A stretch of DNA of 15,464 nucleotides from Spirochaetia bacterium UBA5550 (lineage in GTDB: Bacteria; Spirochaetota; UBA4802; UBA5550), in NCBI GenBank assembly GCA_002425885.1, contig DINC01000389.1, forward strand, positions 1-15,464. Reading direction: 5' to 3'. Below the pieces are notes generated by a model. It saw only the letters and a program-made list of their open reading frames with translations, did not search any database and was not told where the DNA came from. Each line of letters opens with the position of its first letter. Position 1 is the first letter of the stretch. Shown here piece after piece: positions 1 through 7,924 of the stretch. A program made the translations under genes and the position numbers.

Positions 1-24
1 CACTAATTATGGAGGAGTTACTTC

Positions 25-309
25 ATGAAAAAGATTTTAGTTCTCGTTCTCAGCATGGCTGTTGCACTTGCTGTTGTATCATGCGGCTCTACATCAGTTA
101 AGGATATGGATGCTAAATCAACAGTTAAAGATACTGCTGTGAAAGAAGGTGCAGCAAAAGCTCAGAAAGAAGCTGCAATTGCATCATGTAAAAAAGATGC
201 TGACACAGCTTATGATGCATGTGTTAAAAAAGCCGGTAAATCTGCGAAAGCAAAAAAAGCCTGCTCAACACAAAAAACAAAAGCATATGCTGATTGCGAA
301 AAGAAGTAA
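25..309 (+). CDS. Small Cys-patterned lipoprotein, function unknown
   Basis: Encodes a 94-residue predicted lipoprotein that I do not recognise as a named family. It starts with a Lys-Lys n-region and a hydrophobic stretch, then a lipobox-like VVSC whose Cys20 would be lipidated. The mature part is rich in Lys and Ala and looks helical. It holds four further cysteines at 55, 66, 80 and 91, in two segments of the same design: C-x10-C ending AYDAC and C-x10-C ending AYADC. Two helices pinned by disulfides, or a metal site, are possible but inferred. A strong Shine-Dalgarno (GGAGGAG, 11-17) sits 7 nt before the ATG. A perfect intrinsic terminator follows 27 nt after the stop, so the gene ends its own transcription unit. 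Its promoter lies outside the window. I am confident that it is a real exported gene; its role is unknown. Confidence 0.85.
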   Translation: MKKILVLVLSMAVALAVVSCGSTSVKDMDAKSTVKDTAVKEGAAKAQKEAAIASCKKDADTAYDACVKKAGKSAKAKKACSTQKTKAYADCEKK

Positions 310-336
310 CAGGGAATTTTTTATTTTAAAAAAAAG

Positions 337-366
337 AGTTCCGGCCGATGGCCGGAACTTTTTTTT
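337..366 (+). terminator. Rho-independent terminator after the small lipoprotein gene
   Basis: A perfect 10-bp stem (AGTTCCGGCC, loop GAT, GGCCGGAACT) runs directly into eight T residues, with an A-run on its left side. It is a textbook intrinsic terminator. The A-run before the stem could make it work for minus-strand transcripts as well. A weaker 6-bp hairpin (TGAAAG/CTTTCA, 371-388) follows, with a T-run at 394-400. Confidence 0.93.
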
Positions 367-464
367 GCCCTGAAAGCATATCCTTTCATGCTGCTTTTTT
401 TATCAGTTTATACACCCTTAGTAATCTTAATTTATTGTAAACCGGCCGGGTTTCCGTTTTATGC

Positions 465-493
465 TTGAAAGAGTCTTTAAACAGGTGTATAAC
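465..493 (+). promoter_or_regulatory. Predicted sigma70-type promoter for lon
   Basis: TTGAAA (465-470), a 17-bp spacer and TATAAC (488-493) match the vegetative promoter consensus at five of six bases in each box. Transcription would start near 500 and leave a leader of about 100 nt before lon. I see no CIRCE inverted repeat, and no sigma32-type -10 follows the CTTGAAA. Heat-shock control is therefore not shown by the sequence. Confidence 0.6.
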
Positions 494-600
494 TTAATCA
501 TGCATTTTTCTGATAAATGAAAGCTTTAAAAAATCCTTGATTAATGAAACACTGAATATGAAGTGACGGTTTCAGCGCAAGATTTTCTGGAGATGAATTA

Positions 601-3036
601 ATGGATATTGATGATATAATGTCAGAAGGTGGGGATTTTTCGATAGACGCCGAGATCCTGGAAGGGGATCTCCTGGCTATTGACCATGTCCTTCCTGACC
701 AGCTTTACCTTATACCTATAAGATACAGGCCTATTTTTCCCGGCATTGTGACTCCTCTTATTATTTCCCAGGGGAGATTCACCAGGGTGATTGATAAGGT
801 GCTTAATGATTCAAGAACAATAGGCCTTGTGCTTATTAAAGATGACGAAAAGGGTGAAATCGAATTTGAGGATCTTTATAAATACGGCACTGCAGCAAGG
901 GTTCTGAAGAAGATCAACCTCCCGGACGGCGGAGTTAATGTTCTTATAAACAGCGTGAAGAGATTCAGAATAAAAAAAGAGGTTGAGAAGAAAAAGAACC
1001 TTGTTGCAGAAGTTGAATACCTTGAAGATATTCTGGATAATAAAAAAGGGAAGATCGAAATTAAAGCATACACACGTGAAGTCCTTTCAAAACTGAAACT
1101 CCTTTCTGACAACAATCCGCTTTTTACTGAAGAGATGAAACTCACAATGCTTAATGTTGAAGAGCCGGGTAAGATTGCGGACTTTGTAACTTCAATTCTT
1201 AATATTGACAAGCATGAATATCAGGATGTACTTGAAACACTTGATGTTAAGCAGAGGCTTGTCCGCGTGCTTCATCTTCTGCATAAAGAGATGGAGGTGA
1301 TGGAAGTACAGAAAAAGATCCAGCACCAGATAAGCGACAAAATCGACAGACAGCAGAGAGAATATTTTCTCCGTGAACAGCTTAAGGCAATAAAGACTGA
1401 GCTGGGGATGGAGGAGGATGAGCGTACTGTTGAAGTCCGTGAGATGAAGAAGAAGGTTGAGGAACTGGCTCTTAAAGGGGAGGTTCTTGATAAGGTAAAT
1501 GAGGAGATTGAGAGGTTTCTTTTTATGGAGCCTTCATCATCTGAATACTCTGTTGCCAAGAATTATATAGATACAGTTCTCTCCCTGCCGTGGAATACTG
1601 CCACAACGGATTCCATTGATCTCGATAAAGCTGAGAAGATATTGAACAGAGACCACCATGGTCTTGATGATGTGAAAAAGAGGATACTTGAGTTTATCGC
1701 TCTCCGTAAGATTAAGCCGGACGCCCGTGGTTCAATCATCTGCCTCGTAGGGCCTCCCGGTGTTGGTAAAACTTCGCTTGGCAAATCCATTGCCTCAGCT
1801 CTGAACAGAAAATTTTTCAGAATGTCCCTCGGTGGAATGAGAGACGAGGCTGAGATTAAAGGCCACAGGAAAACCTACATAGGAGCTATGCCAGGCAAGA
1901 TTATACAGGGGCTCAAGATTACCAAGACCAATAACCCGGTTTTCATGCTGGACGAGATTGACAAGATGGGGCAGAGCTTTCAGGGTGACCCCGCGTCTGC
2001 TCTGCTTGAGGTTCTTGATCCTGAGCAGAATGTCGAATTCAGGGACTACTATCTTGATCTCCCCTTTAATCTAAGTGATGTCCTTTTTATAACAACTGCA
2101 AACACTCTCGATACTATCCCGCAGGTTCTGGCTGACAGGATGGAGATAATCAGGCTCTCCGGTTATATCGCCATGGAGAAATATGAGATAGCACGCAAGT
2201 ATCTCCTCCCCAAACAGCTTAAGATGCATGGGCTGGAGAAGGATACTGTTAAGATCAGCAAAGAGGGGTATCTTAATATTATAAGCGGCTGGGCGCGTGA
2301 AGCAGGGGTGCGTAACCTCGAGCGGAATATTGAGAAGATTTGCCGCAAGACTGCAACACTCATTGCGAAGAATAAAAAGATTCCCGGTGATTCTCTATCG
2401 GATGCTGAAATCCGTGAGTACCTTGGCACTGAGGTTTATCACGAAGATGAAAAACCTGTGATAAATAAACCCGGAATAATAACAGGACTCGCCTGGACAT
2501 CTCTGGGGGGAGCGATTCTCACAATAGAATCAATAGCTGTTAAAAGTAAAGGGGGGCCGGGCCTTAAGCTCACAGGGCAGCTTGGGGGAGTGATGACTGA
2601 ATCGGCAAACATAGCCTATACTTATATAAACCACCTGATGCAGGAGGATGAAGCTGCCAGAAATATTTTTGAAGAATTTCTTGTGCATGTTCATGTTCCT
2701 GAGGGTGCAACCCCTAAGGATGGTCCCTCAGCGGGGATAACGATGGCTGCATCGATATATTCAATGATAACAGGAAATATGGGGCGCAGCGATCTTGCTA
2801 TGACAGGTGAGCTTACACTTTCAGGGAAAGTGCTCCCAATAGGGGGGCTCAAAGAGAAAGTAATTGCGGCAAAAAGGGCTGATATAAATCATATAATTAT
2901 CCCTTCGGAAAATAAAAAAGATCTGGAAGATATTCCGGATTATGTGAAAAAAGGGCTGACTTTTCATCTTGTAAGTGATATAATAGAAGTACTGGATATC
3001 TCCTTCGGTAAAAAGAAGGTGAAGATGAAGAGGTGA
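601..3036 (+). CDS. lon: ATP-dependent Lon protease
   Basis: Cytoplasmic AAA+ serine protease that degrades damaged and regulatory proteins, acting as a homohexamer. The N-terminal LON substrate-binding domain (about 34-230) follows an acidic leader of about 25 residues, then a coiled-coil region (about 235-310). The AAA+ module has Walker A GPPGVGKT (384-391), Walker B with D451-E452, and sensor-1 N501. The C-terminal protease domain has the PKDGPSAG motif with catalytic Ser710, and Lys753 in GGLKEK completes the Ser-Lys dyad; the 43-residue spacing equals that of E. coli Lon. At 811 residues the length is normal for the family and no domain is broken. GGAG (589-592) lies 8 nt before the ATG. 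The next gene starts 3 nt after the stop, with its ribosome site inside the lon end, so the two are probably co-transcribed. Confidence 0.98.
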   Translation: MDIDDIMSEGGDFSIDAEILEGDLLAIDHVLPDQLYLIPIRYRPIFPGIVTPLIISQGRFTRVIDKVLNDSRTIGLVLIKDDEKGEIEFEDLYKYGTAARVLKKINLPDGGVNVLINSVKRFRIKKEVEKKKNLVAEVEYLEDILDNKKGKIEIKAYTREVLSKLKLLSDNNPLFTEEMKLTMLNVEEPGKIADFVTSILNIDKHEYQDVLETLDVKQRLVRVLHLLHKEMEVMEVQKKIQHQISDKIDRQQREYFLREQLKAIKTELGMEEDERTVEVREMKKKVEELALKGEVLDKVNEEIERFLFMEPSSSEYSVAKNYIDTVLSLPWNTATTDSIDLDKAEKILNRDHHGLDDVKKRILEFIALRKIKPDARGSIICLVGPPGVGKTSLGKSIASALNRKFFRMSLGGMRDEAEIKGHRKTYIGAMPGKIIQGLKITKTNNPVFMLDEIDKMGQSFQGDPASALLEVLDPEQNVEFRDYYLDLPFNLSDVLFITTANTLDTIPQVLADRMEIIRLSGYIAMEKYEIARKYLLPKQLKMHGLEKDTVKISKEGYLNIISGWAREAGVRNLERNIEKICRKTATLIAKNKKIPGDSLSDAEIREYLGTEVYHEDEKPVINKPGIITGLAWTSLGGAILTIESIAVKSKGGPGLKLTGQLGGVMTESANIAYTYINHLMQEDEAARNIFEEFLVHVHVPEGATPKDGPSAGITMAASIYSMITGNMGRSDLAMTGELTLSGKVLPIGGLKEKVIAAKRADINHIIIPSENKKDLEDIPDYVKKGLTFHLVSDIIEVLDISFGKKKVKMKR

Positions 3037-3039
3037 TCT

Positions 3040-3717
3040 ATGGAGTTCTTTAATCTGATTGAAGTGATAGTGAAGGATATTGTTGATGAGGTCTTAAAGA
3101 AAGATGAGTCCCTTCATAATCTTAAAATTCACAGGAATGATATTATAGCTTATATTCTTAACAGGGTGCCTCCGCGTTATGTAACAGGGGAGAGGGGCAT
3201 TATCCACACGAGGATAGACCCGCGTATCAAGTTCCAGCAGCATACAGATATTTTGTTTCTCACTTATGAGGCAATTGATCTTTTCTCCAGGAGAAGAGAA
3301 ACTGAAGTTGATGAAAATGAACACATCGGGGATAAAGCATCAGGTATACTCCCGCATATGATCGGTGAAGCGCTTGAAGAGACAACACTTTCTGTTATAC
3401 CTGATCTGAAAATTACACTTTTATATAATGATGAACCTGCTCACATGATGGATTCCGGATGGAAGAACCCATATCATGGCACAAAGGCTACAAGGGGTTA
3501 TTTTCATTTCTGGCCGAAGTATATGGAAAAGGAGATGAAAGATCTCTCTGAAATTGAGTTCAGGGTGAAGTTCGAACATCCGAAGTTTGATCTCCGCACA
3601 GTGAAAGTGGCGGTAAAAGCAGGTATAAAAAATAACATTGGAACCACCTGCTCCATACCGCTTGTATTGATGAAACTTAAGGATGGAGTAACCGCGGATT
3701 TTCTTAAGGAGGATTAA
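3040..3717 (+). CDS. ComFB-like N-terminal domain protein with unknown C-terminal domain
   Basis: Predicted 225-residue cytoplasmic protein without signal peptide or membrane segment. Residues 4 to about 85 resemble the ComFB family (late competence development protein): a helix with NLIEVIVKDIVDE, then the hallmark DIIAYILNRVPPRYVTG (34-50) and a further helix. The cysteines that many ComFB proteins carry before the DIxAxxLN motif are absent here (LHNLKIHRND). Residues about 100-225 form a second part I cannot assign; landmarks are NPYHGTKATRGYFHFWPKY (143-161) and a beta-rich tail. The ATG lies 3 nt after lon, with AGGTGATC (3031-3038) as an extended Shine-Dalgarno across the lon stop, which suggests translational coupling. 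Its stop shares TTAA with the convergent tadA stop. ComFB domains have been linked to nucleotide second-messenger sensing in other bacteria; applying that here is inference. Confidence 0.8.
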   Translation: MEFFNLIEVIVKDIVDEVLKKDESLHNLKIHRNDIIAYILNRVPPRYVTGERGIIHTRIDPRIKFQQHTDILFLTYEAIDLFSRRRETEVDENEHIGDKASGILPHMIGEALEETTLSVIPDLKITLLYNDEPAHMMDSGWKNPYHGTKATRGYFHFWPKYMEKEMKDLSEIEFRVKFEHPKFDLRTVKVAVKAGIKNNIGTTCSIPLVLMKLKDGVTADFLKED

Positions 3718-4181
3718 CCCTCTTCTTTAGCAGCGGTCCGCTTCTGCCGGAAAAATTTTTTCAGCAGTGCGGCGGACTCATCTTTTTTAATACCAAAAAT
3801 GATTTCGGGTCTGTGATTCAGCACCCGGTTGCCGCAGATGTTGAGTACCGTGCCGCATGCTCCTGCTTTTATATCCTCTGCTCCGATGATTACACGCTCT
3901 ATCCTCGCATGAACAATTGCTCCGGCGCACATGGCGCATGGTTCCTTTGTCACATAAAGATCACACCCGGTAAGCCGTTCATTGGCAAGGGCTTCACATG
4001 CTCCGCGTATTGCAATGATCTCTGCATGCATTGTGGGATCATTAAGTTCCCGGTTACGGTTAAATCCCTCTGAAATGATTTCCCCCAGGCGAACAACTAC
4101 TGCACCGACCGGGATTTCATCAAGAGAAAAAGCCCTCTCCGCAAGGCGGAGAGCCCTCTCCATAAAAAAATCATCTGTCAT
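3714..4181 (-). CDS. tadA: tRNA-specific adenosine deaminase
   Basis: Zinc-dependent deaminase that converts adenosine 34 to inosine in the tRNA-Arg(ACG) anticodon, allowing one tRNA to read several Arg codons. The 155-residue chain shows the complete cytidine/deoxycytidylate deaminase signature: H52-A-E54, where His binds zinc and Glu shuttles the proton, and P81-C82-A-M-C85 with the two zinc cysteines. NDPTMHAE (47-54) and ARIERVIIGAED (92-103) are typical of TadA rather than of cytidine deaminase. Its ATG shares one base with the TAA of the upstream nitroreductase gene (TAATG). No clear Shine-Dalgarno is visible, so translation is probably coupled. The far end overlaps the ComFB-like gene stop. 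The C-terminus (RQKRTAAKEEG) is a charged tail of normal length. Confidence 0.95.
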   Translation of the reverse strand: MTDDFFMERALRLAERAFSLDEIPVGAVVVRLGEIISEGFNRNRELNDPTMHAEIIAIRGACEALANERLTGCDLYVTKEPCAMCAGAIVHARIERVIIGAEDIKAGACGTVLNICGNRVLNHRPEIIFGIKKDESAALLKKFFRQKRTAAKEEG

Positions 4182-4765
4182 TATTTAATTTTACCCGGGA
4201 AAAAGAGTATGTCCTCCAGCTTTCTTTTCGGCACATGGTGGTTGGCATTGTTGTCCCTGTAGTATTTTATGTTGTCGCCGTTGCTGATTTCATCAATAAT
4301 AACATTTTCCTTCGGGAAGCCAAGGGCAATGACAAGTTCGATTGTATATTTAGCAGGTATGGACAGGTCAGAGGAGAGGGAGTCTCTGTTTACTGAACCT
4401 ATAATGCATCCACCCATACCGTGAGAAGCGGCGCAGAGAAGGATTGTCTGGGCTGCAATACCGTGGTCCCATTTTACAACTTTTGAAATGTCTGTGTCAT
4501 TAAGCATAATGATATAAGCTGCCGGCCGTTCACCTTTTTGCGGCCCGTCCCACTCTGTAAGGTAGCCTGCCCATTTCAGATGACTGAACACGTTTTCTCT
4601 TTCATCACCGTCAATAATAAGGTAGCGGAGAGGCTGAAGATTCTGTGCTGAGGGGATAAGCCTCGCGCAGTCAGCCATCTCTGTGAGAATTTCACGCGGG
4701 ATTGTTTTATCTTCATAAAATCTTCTGTAGCTTCTGCTTTTTGTAACAAGTTCATGAAAATTCAT
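4181..4765 (-). CDS. Nitroreductase-family FMN oxidoreductase
   Basis: Small (194 aa) flavoprotein of the nitroreductase superfamily, expected to bind FMN as a homodimer and reduce substrates with NAD(P)H. The N-terminal SRSYRRF (10-16) and PSAQNLQP (38-45) are the usual FMN phosphate and ring contacts. DHGIAAQTILL (100-110) and GMGGCIIGS (116-124) form the core dimer region. The natural substrate cannot be told from sequence. The frame extends upstream to an ATG at 4816, but I chose the ATG at 4765: AGGAGG (4777-4772) sits 6 nt before it, homology begins there, and the upstream codons lie in the promoter. It heads a two-gene unit with tadA, joined by a TAATG overlap. No functional tie to tRNA editing is evident. 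Confidence 0.88.
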   Translation of the reverse strand: MNFHELVTKSRSYRRFYEDKTIPREILTEMADCARLIPSAQNLQPLRYLIIDGDERENVFSHLKWAGYLTEWDGPQKGERPAAYIIMLNDTDISKVVKWDHGIAAQTILLCAASHGMGGCIIGSVNRDSLSSDLSIPAKYTIELVIALGFPKENVIIDEISNGDNIKYYRDNNANHHVPKRKLEDILFFPGKIK

Positions 4766-4787
4766 TTCTAACCTCCTGAATGTTATT

Positions 4788-4816
4788 ATTATGCAGATGT
4801 ATTGCAACAGGGTCAA
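4788..4816 (-). promoter_or_regulatory. Predicted sigma70-type promoter for the nitroreductase-tadA operon
   Basis: On the minus strand TTGACC (4816-4811), a 17-bp spacer and CATAAT (4793-4788) each match the consensus at five of six positions. Transcription would start near 4781, giving a very short leader before AGGAGG and the ATG at 4765. This placement also argues against the longer ORF that begins at 4816. Confidence 0.65.
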
Positions 4817-4829
4817 TATTTTTTATTTA

Positions 4830-4859
4830 TTGACTGTGTTAAGATCTTATCAGTATACT
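4830..4859 (+). promoter_or_regulatory. Predicted sigma70-type promoter facing dsbD
   Basis: TTGACT (4830-4835), an 18-bp spacer and TATACT (4854-4859) form a good vegetative promoter on the plus strand. It lies back-to-back with the nitroreductase promoter; the two -35 boxes are separated by 13 bp of almost pure A/T. Transcripts would begin near 4866 and run about 290 nt through the repeat modules before dsbD. Confidence 0.5.
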
Positions 4860-4886
4860 TAAATTATCGGATCTGTTTATTTTTTA

Positions 4887-5013
4887 CCGTCATTGTGAGG
4901 AACGATACTGGCGCGGCAATCTGTTCTGAGAATTATTTGATTATAGCATTTTACGATTTATTAGCACATAATTTGTCATTGCGGCATTCTCTCATTACTC
5001 CTGCCGGAATGAC
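4887..5013. repeat. Degenerate palindromic repeat modules (REP/MITE-like)
   Basis: Non-coding DNA in the gap between divergent genes holds two related modules. The left one begins CCGTCATTGTGAGGAACG (4887-4904) and continues to GCGCGGCAATCTG. This resembles a GTCATTGCGAGG...GCGGCAATCT interspersed repeat seen in many bacterial genomes. The right one is an imperfect palindrome: GTCATTGCGGCA (4975-4986) pairs at 11 of 12 positions with TGCCGGAATGAC (5002-5013). Both modules start with GTCATTG, and the composite ends in an inverted GTCATT-type terminus, as expected of a decayed non-autonomous element. No transposase ORF is present. The assignment rests on remembered repeat patterns and internal symmetry only. 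Beyond this, 5014-5152 shows no feature I can name. Confidence 0.5.
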
Positions 5014-5152
5014 ATTCCCTTAATTATTTCGTAATTTGCTTTACTGCAAAAGGTTTAACTTTTCCACAATCAGATAACGTCACTCCCTGGCGGTAGTTCT
5101 AAATGACATATTGAAGCTTGCAACAATTTGAAAATCAACCGGCGGTTATATA

Positions 5153-7018
5153 ATGATATTTAAAAAAACCGGAATTATTCCGTTTATATCAGCTCTTTTA
5201 ATTCTTACATCCGCAGCGGCATTTGCTGCTGATGATTCTCTGAAAATATATAATCTTACGGGTGAGATTACCGCTGTCCAGGGGGAGAGCGCTGTTTTTT
5301 TTGTCGGGATCGATATTCCTGAAGGATATTACATTTACGCGAATCCCAAGGGGCCGGGTACAGGTATGGCAACGGAGATTCGTCCGGCTTTCCCGTTTAA
5401 ATCCGATTTCAGGGAAGTGAGATACAGCAGAGGCGATGAGTACAGGGCTGAGGGTGATACAGCTGATGTTTATATTTATAAGAAAAAGACAAAGGCCGGC
5501 ATAAGCTTTCTCCCTTCTGATAAAGTGAAGCCCGGAACTTACCAGATTAAGATAAAAGTTAAAGCTTTGCTCTGCGGATACGGTGCATGTATGCCGTCAG
5601 AAGAGACTCTTGTTCTCCCTGTGAAAATATCTGCAAAGGGTGCGGCTGTTGCATCACAGGAACCGGCCATGAAGGAGTTTCTCTCTATGCCTGAGGGGAG
5701 TCCGGTATTTGAAACCACTGACGCGAAGAAGATCGTTGAGAGCGGCAAGATGGTAGCCCTTATCAAAAGCCTCAGGTTCTATCCGGTCTGCCCTGAGCGT
5801 GGTATATCCGGGTTAATTGAAGCAATACTCCTTGGTATCCTTGCCGGATTTATTCTTAATTTTATGCCATGCGTACTCCCTGTGGTGAGCCTTAAGATCC
5901 TCTCTTTCATGGAGAATGCACATAAGAGCAGAAGGGTTATGCTTATACAGGGGCTCCTTTTTTCAGCGGGAATTATTACAAGCTTTCTTGTGCTGGCAAC
6001 ACTGGCAGCCTTCTGGGGTTACAAGTGGGGTGAGCTTTTTCAGAACAGGGGTTTCATAATTATAATGACAGCGTTTGTTTTTGCCATGGCGCTCTCCATG
6101 TTTAATGTCTTTATCATAAATACCCCGGCATTTACAGGGAAGCTTGTTTCTAAAAGAAGAAATATTTATCCCGATGCTTTCATCAAGGGGGGAGTTGCAA
6201 CTCTGTTGGCCACACCATGCAGCGGGCCTCTCCTGGGAGGAATACTTGCCTGGGTTCTGCAGAGGCCTCCGGTTGAAATCTTCGCGGTGTTTTTTTCAAT
6301 AGGTGTTGGCATGGCGCTCCCTTACATAATACTGACAGCACGGCCTGCGCTTATTAAATATATACCAAAACCAGGTGAGTGGACTGAGGTTTTCGAGGAG
6401 GTTATGGGTTTTCTCCTTATGCTCACAGCTCTTTATCTTGTCTGGGTCTCTGACCTGTCATTCAGGATGAATCTTGTGTTTTTTCTCTTTTTTGTGGCGC
6501 TGGGATTCTGGCAGTACGGAAGGTTCGGGAGTCTTGACAGGGGGCGTATATCACGGGTTATATCCGAGGTTATGCTTGTTGTAATTCTTGCGGGGGGGTA
6601 TTTTGTCTCTTTCCATTTTATGGAAAAGAAAGCTGATGCAGCCGTAAAAGCGCCATTTTCAATGGAGCGGGTTCTGGCAAACAGGGACAGAGGTGTAATA
6701 TCTGTTATTGATTTTACTGCTGACTGGTGTCCTAACTGCAAGCTTGTTGAAAAAACTGTTCTTGAAGATGAAAGAATTCTTCGACTATTCTCAAGAGAAG
6801 ATATAGATTTTATGGTAGCAGATATTACAGTGGCCAATCCTGAGGCAGAGGCGCTTATGCACAATATGGGGAGCAGTTCGATTCCATACCTTGCAATAAT
6901 TCCTCCGGCCGGGGGATTTCAGACTCCTGCATGCGTAAGAGATATCTATTCTGTAAGAAATGTGATTGAAGGGATTACTTACGCTGAAAAGTTTATTAGG
7001 AAAAAGAAAGGTAAATAA
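5153..7018 (+). CDS. dsbD: Thiol:disulfide interchange protein DsbD
   Basis: Inner-membrane protein that carries electrons from cytoplasmic thioredoxin to periplasmic thiol proteins such as disulfide isomerases or cytochrome c maturation factors. A signal peptide (1 to about 25, ending AAAFA) precedes an N-terminal immunoglobulin-like periplasmic domain with redox pair C141-x4-C146. The central membrane domain, about eight helices between 218 and 490, has the paired membrane cysteines C240 (NFMPCVLP) and C356 (ATPCSGPLLGG). The C-terminal periplasmic thioredoxin domain has W525-C526-P-N-C529 and the cis-proline P578 in SSIPYL. All three Cys pairs are intact. At 621 residues it is somewhat longer than E. 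coli DsbD. The Shine-Dalgarno is weak (GGCGG). The TAA overlaps the next ATG by one base (TAATG). Confidence 0.95.
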   Translation: MIFKKTGIIPFISALLILTSAAAFAADDSLKIYNLTGEITAVQGESAVFFVGIDIPEGYYIYANPKGPGTGMATEIRPAFPFKSDFREVRYSRGDEYRAEGDTADVYIYKKKTKAGISFLPSDKVKPGTYQIKIKVKALLCGYGACMPSEETLVLPVKISAKGAAVASQEPAMKEFLSMPEGSPVFETTDAKKIVESGKMVALIKSLRFYPVCPERGISGLIEAILLGILAGFILNFMPCVLPVVSLKILSFMENAHKSRRVMLIQGLLFSAGIITSFLVLATLAAFWGYKWGELFQNRGFIIIMTAFVFAMALSMFNVFIINTPAFTGKLVSKRRNIYPDAFIKGGVATLLATPCSGPLLGGILAWVLQRPPVEIFAVFFSIGVGMALPYIILTARPALIKYIPKPGEWTEVFEEVMGFLLMLTALYLVWVSDLSFRMNLVFFLFFVALGFWQYGRFGSLDRGRISRVISEVMLVVILAGGYFVSFHFMEKKADAAVKAPFSMERVLANRDRGVISVIDFTADWCPNCKLVEKTVLEDERILRLFSREDIDFMVADITVANPEAEALMHNMGSSSIPYLAIIPPAGGFQTPACVRDIYSVRNVIEGITYAEKFIRKKKGK

Positions 7019-7851
7019 TGCTTAAAGAGCGACTTAATATTTTTGATGAACTGAGCAACCTTAAAGCCTTTTTTATAGATATGGACGGTGTAATTAATAA
7101 GGGTTTTACACTGATTCCGGGAGCGAAAGAATTTGTTGATAAGCTTATAAAAAGAAAACACAGGTTCCTTTTTTTAACCAACAACTCATATTTTACAGCA
7201 GGAGAATTGAGAAATAAGCTGGCTGAGATGGGAATTGAAGTAGATGCGGAAAATTTTTATACCTCAGCAATGGCAACCGCCAGTTTTATAAAACACCAGA
7301 TGTCTAATGCAACAGCCTATGTCATAGGTGGGAGGGGGCTTAAGTGCGAACTGGAGAAAGTGGGTGTCAGGCTTACAACAAAGAATCCGGACTATGTAAT
7401 CGTCGGTGAAACTGAGGAATACGATTATGGCCGCATAACAGAGGCAACGCTCCTTATTGAAGAGGGGGCGAAGTTCCTTGCAACTAATCCGGACATCACA
7501 GGGCCCACGCCAAGGGGGCCTGTACCGGCGTGCGGGGCCCTTGTTGCGCCAATTGAGAGAGTAACAGGGGTTACACCATATTTTCTCGGGAAACCCAACC
7601 CTGTAATGATGTACTGGGCGCGTAAAAAGCTTAAAGTCCACACACGGAACTCCTTTATGATAGGGGACAGGATGGATACGGATATTGTGGGCGGCCTTGA
7701 GGCTGGGATGACCTGCTGCCTTGTTATGTCCGGAGTAACCTCTCCTGAGCATTTAAGAAGATCTCCCTACCAGCCTGATTATATTTTTCAGTCCATCGCT
7801 GATATTGACCCTGACACAATCCTTTCGAAATGGGACAGAAACAGGAAGTGA
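7018..7851 (+). CDS. HAD superfamily IIA phosphatase (NagD/PGP-like)
   Basis: Predicted cytoplasmic 277-residue phosphatase of the haloacid dehalogenase class with a IIA cap, the group that includes NagD, p-nitrophenylphosphatase and phosphoglycolate phosphatase-like enzymes. Motif I is D21-M-D23-G-V, with the Asp nucleophile and acid/base. Motif II is T54-N-N, motif III is Lys192 in GKPNP, and motif IV is GDRMDTD (216-222), which binds magnesium. ATNPD (155-159) and ACGAL in the cap are typical of the IIA subgroup. The substrate cannot be fixed; small sugar, nucleotide or glycolate phosphates are all possible. Its start overlaps the dsbD stop, so it is very likely translated by coupling, although no biochemical link with thiol transfer is obvious. 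Confidence 0.9.
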   Translation: MLKERLNIFDELSNLKAFFIDMDGVINKGFTLIPGAKEFVDKLIKRKHRFLFLTNNSYFTAGELRNKLAEMGIEVDAENFYTSAMATASFIKHQMSNATAYVIGGRGLKCELEKVGVRLTTKNPDYVIVGETEEYDYGRITEATLLIEEGAKFLATNPDITGPTPRGPVPACGALVAPIERVTGVTPYFLGKPNPVMMYWARKKLKVHTRNSFMIGDRMDTDIVGGLEAGMTCCLVMSGVTSPEHLRRSPYQPDYIFQSIADIDPDTILSKWDRNRK

Positions 7852-7876
7852 TTCCTTCTCTTTACTGTATTAAATC

Positions 7877-7904
7877 TTGACTAAAATCTGAATAAATTTA
7901 TTCT
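7877..7904 (+). promoter_or_regulatory. Possible promoter for hisE-hisG
   Basis: TTGACT (7877-7882), a 16-bp spacer and TATTCT (7899-7904) lie in the 73-bp gap after the phosphatase gene. The -35 matches five of six consensus bases, the -10 four of six. It would give a leader of about 15 nt. I see no terminator in the gap, so read-through from dsbD is also possible. Confidence 0.4.
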
Positions 7905-7924
7905 CGTCTCCCAGGGATATATCT

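Noticed and set aside
371-400. Second hairpin (TGAAAG/CTTTCA) with T-run after the first terminator
   Set aside because: The stem is only 6 bp and A/T-rich, and the T-run is offset; it adds little to the perfect terminator just upstream.
464-500. Heat-shock control element upstream of lon
   Set aside because: CTTGAAA resembles a sigma32 -35 box, but the matching -10 is missing and a vegetative TATAAC lies at 17 bp; no CIRCE repeat is seen.
3736-3777. Nested dyad in the tadA 3' end (GTCCGC/GCGGAC, CTGC/GCAG, GAAAAA/TTTTTTC)
   Set aside because: It lies within conserved coding sequence, the arms are not centred on one axis, and no terminator-like U-tract follows on either strand.
4766-4816. 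N-terminal extension of the nitroreductase frame to an ATG at 4816
   Set aside because: It covers the predicted promoter boxes and lies upstream of a perfect AGGAGG that serves the ATG at 4765; family similarity also begins at the inner start.
7264-7752. 162-codon open frame on the minus strand inside the HAD phosphatase gene
   Set aside because: It is a shadow of a strongly supported gene, has no Shine-Dalgarno, and its product is rich in Cys, His and Pro without any recognisable pattern.
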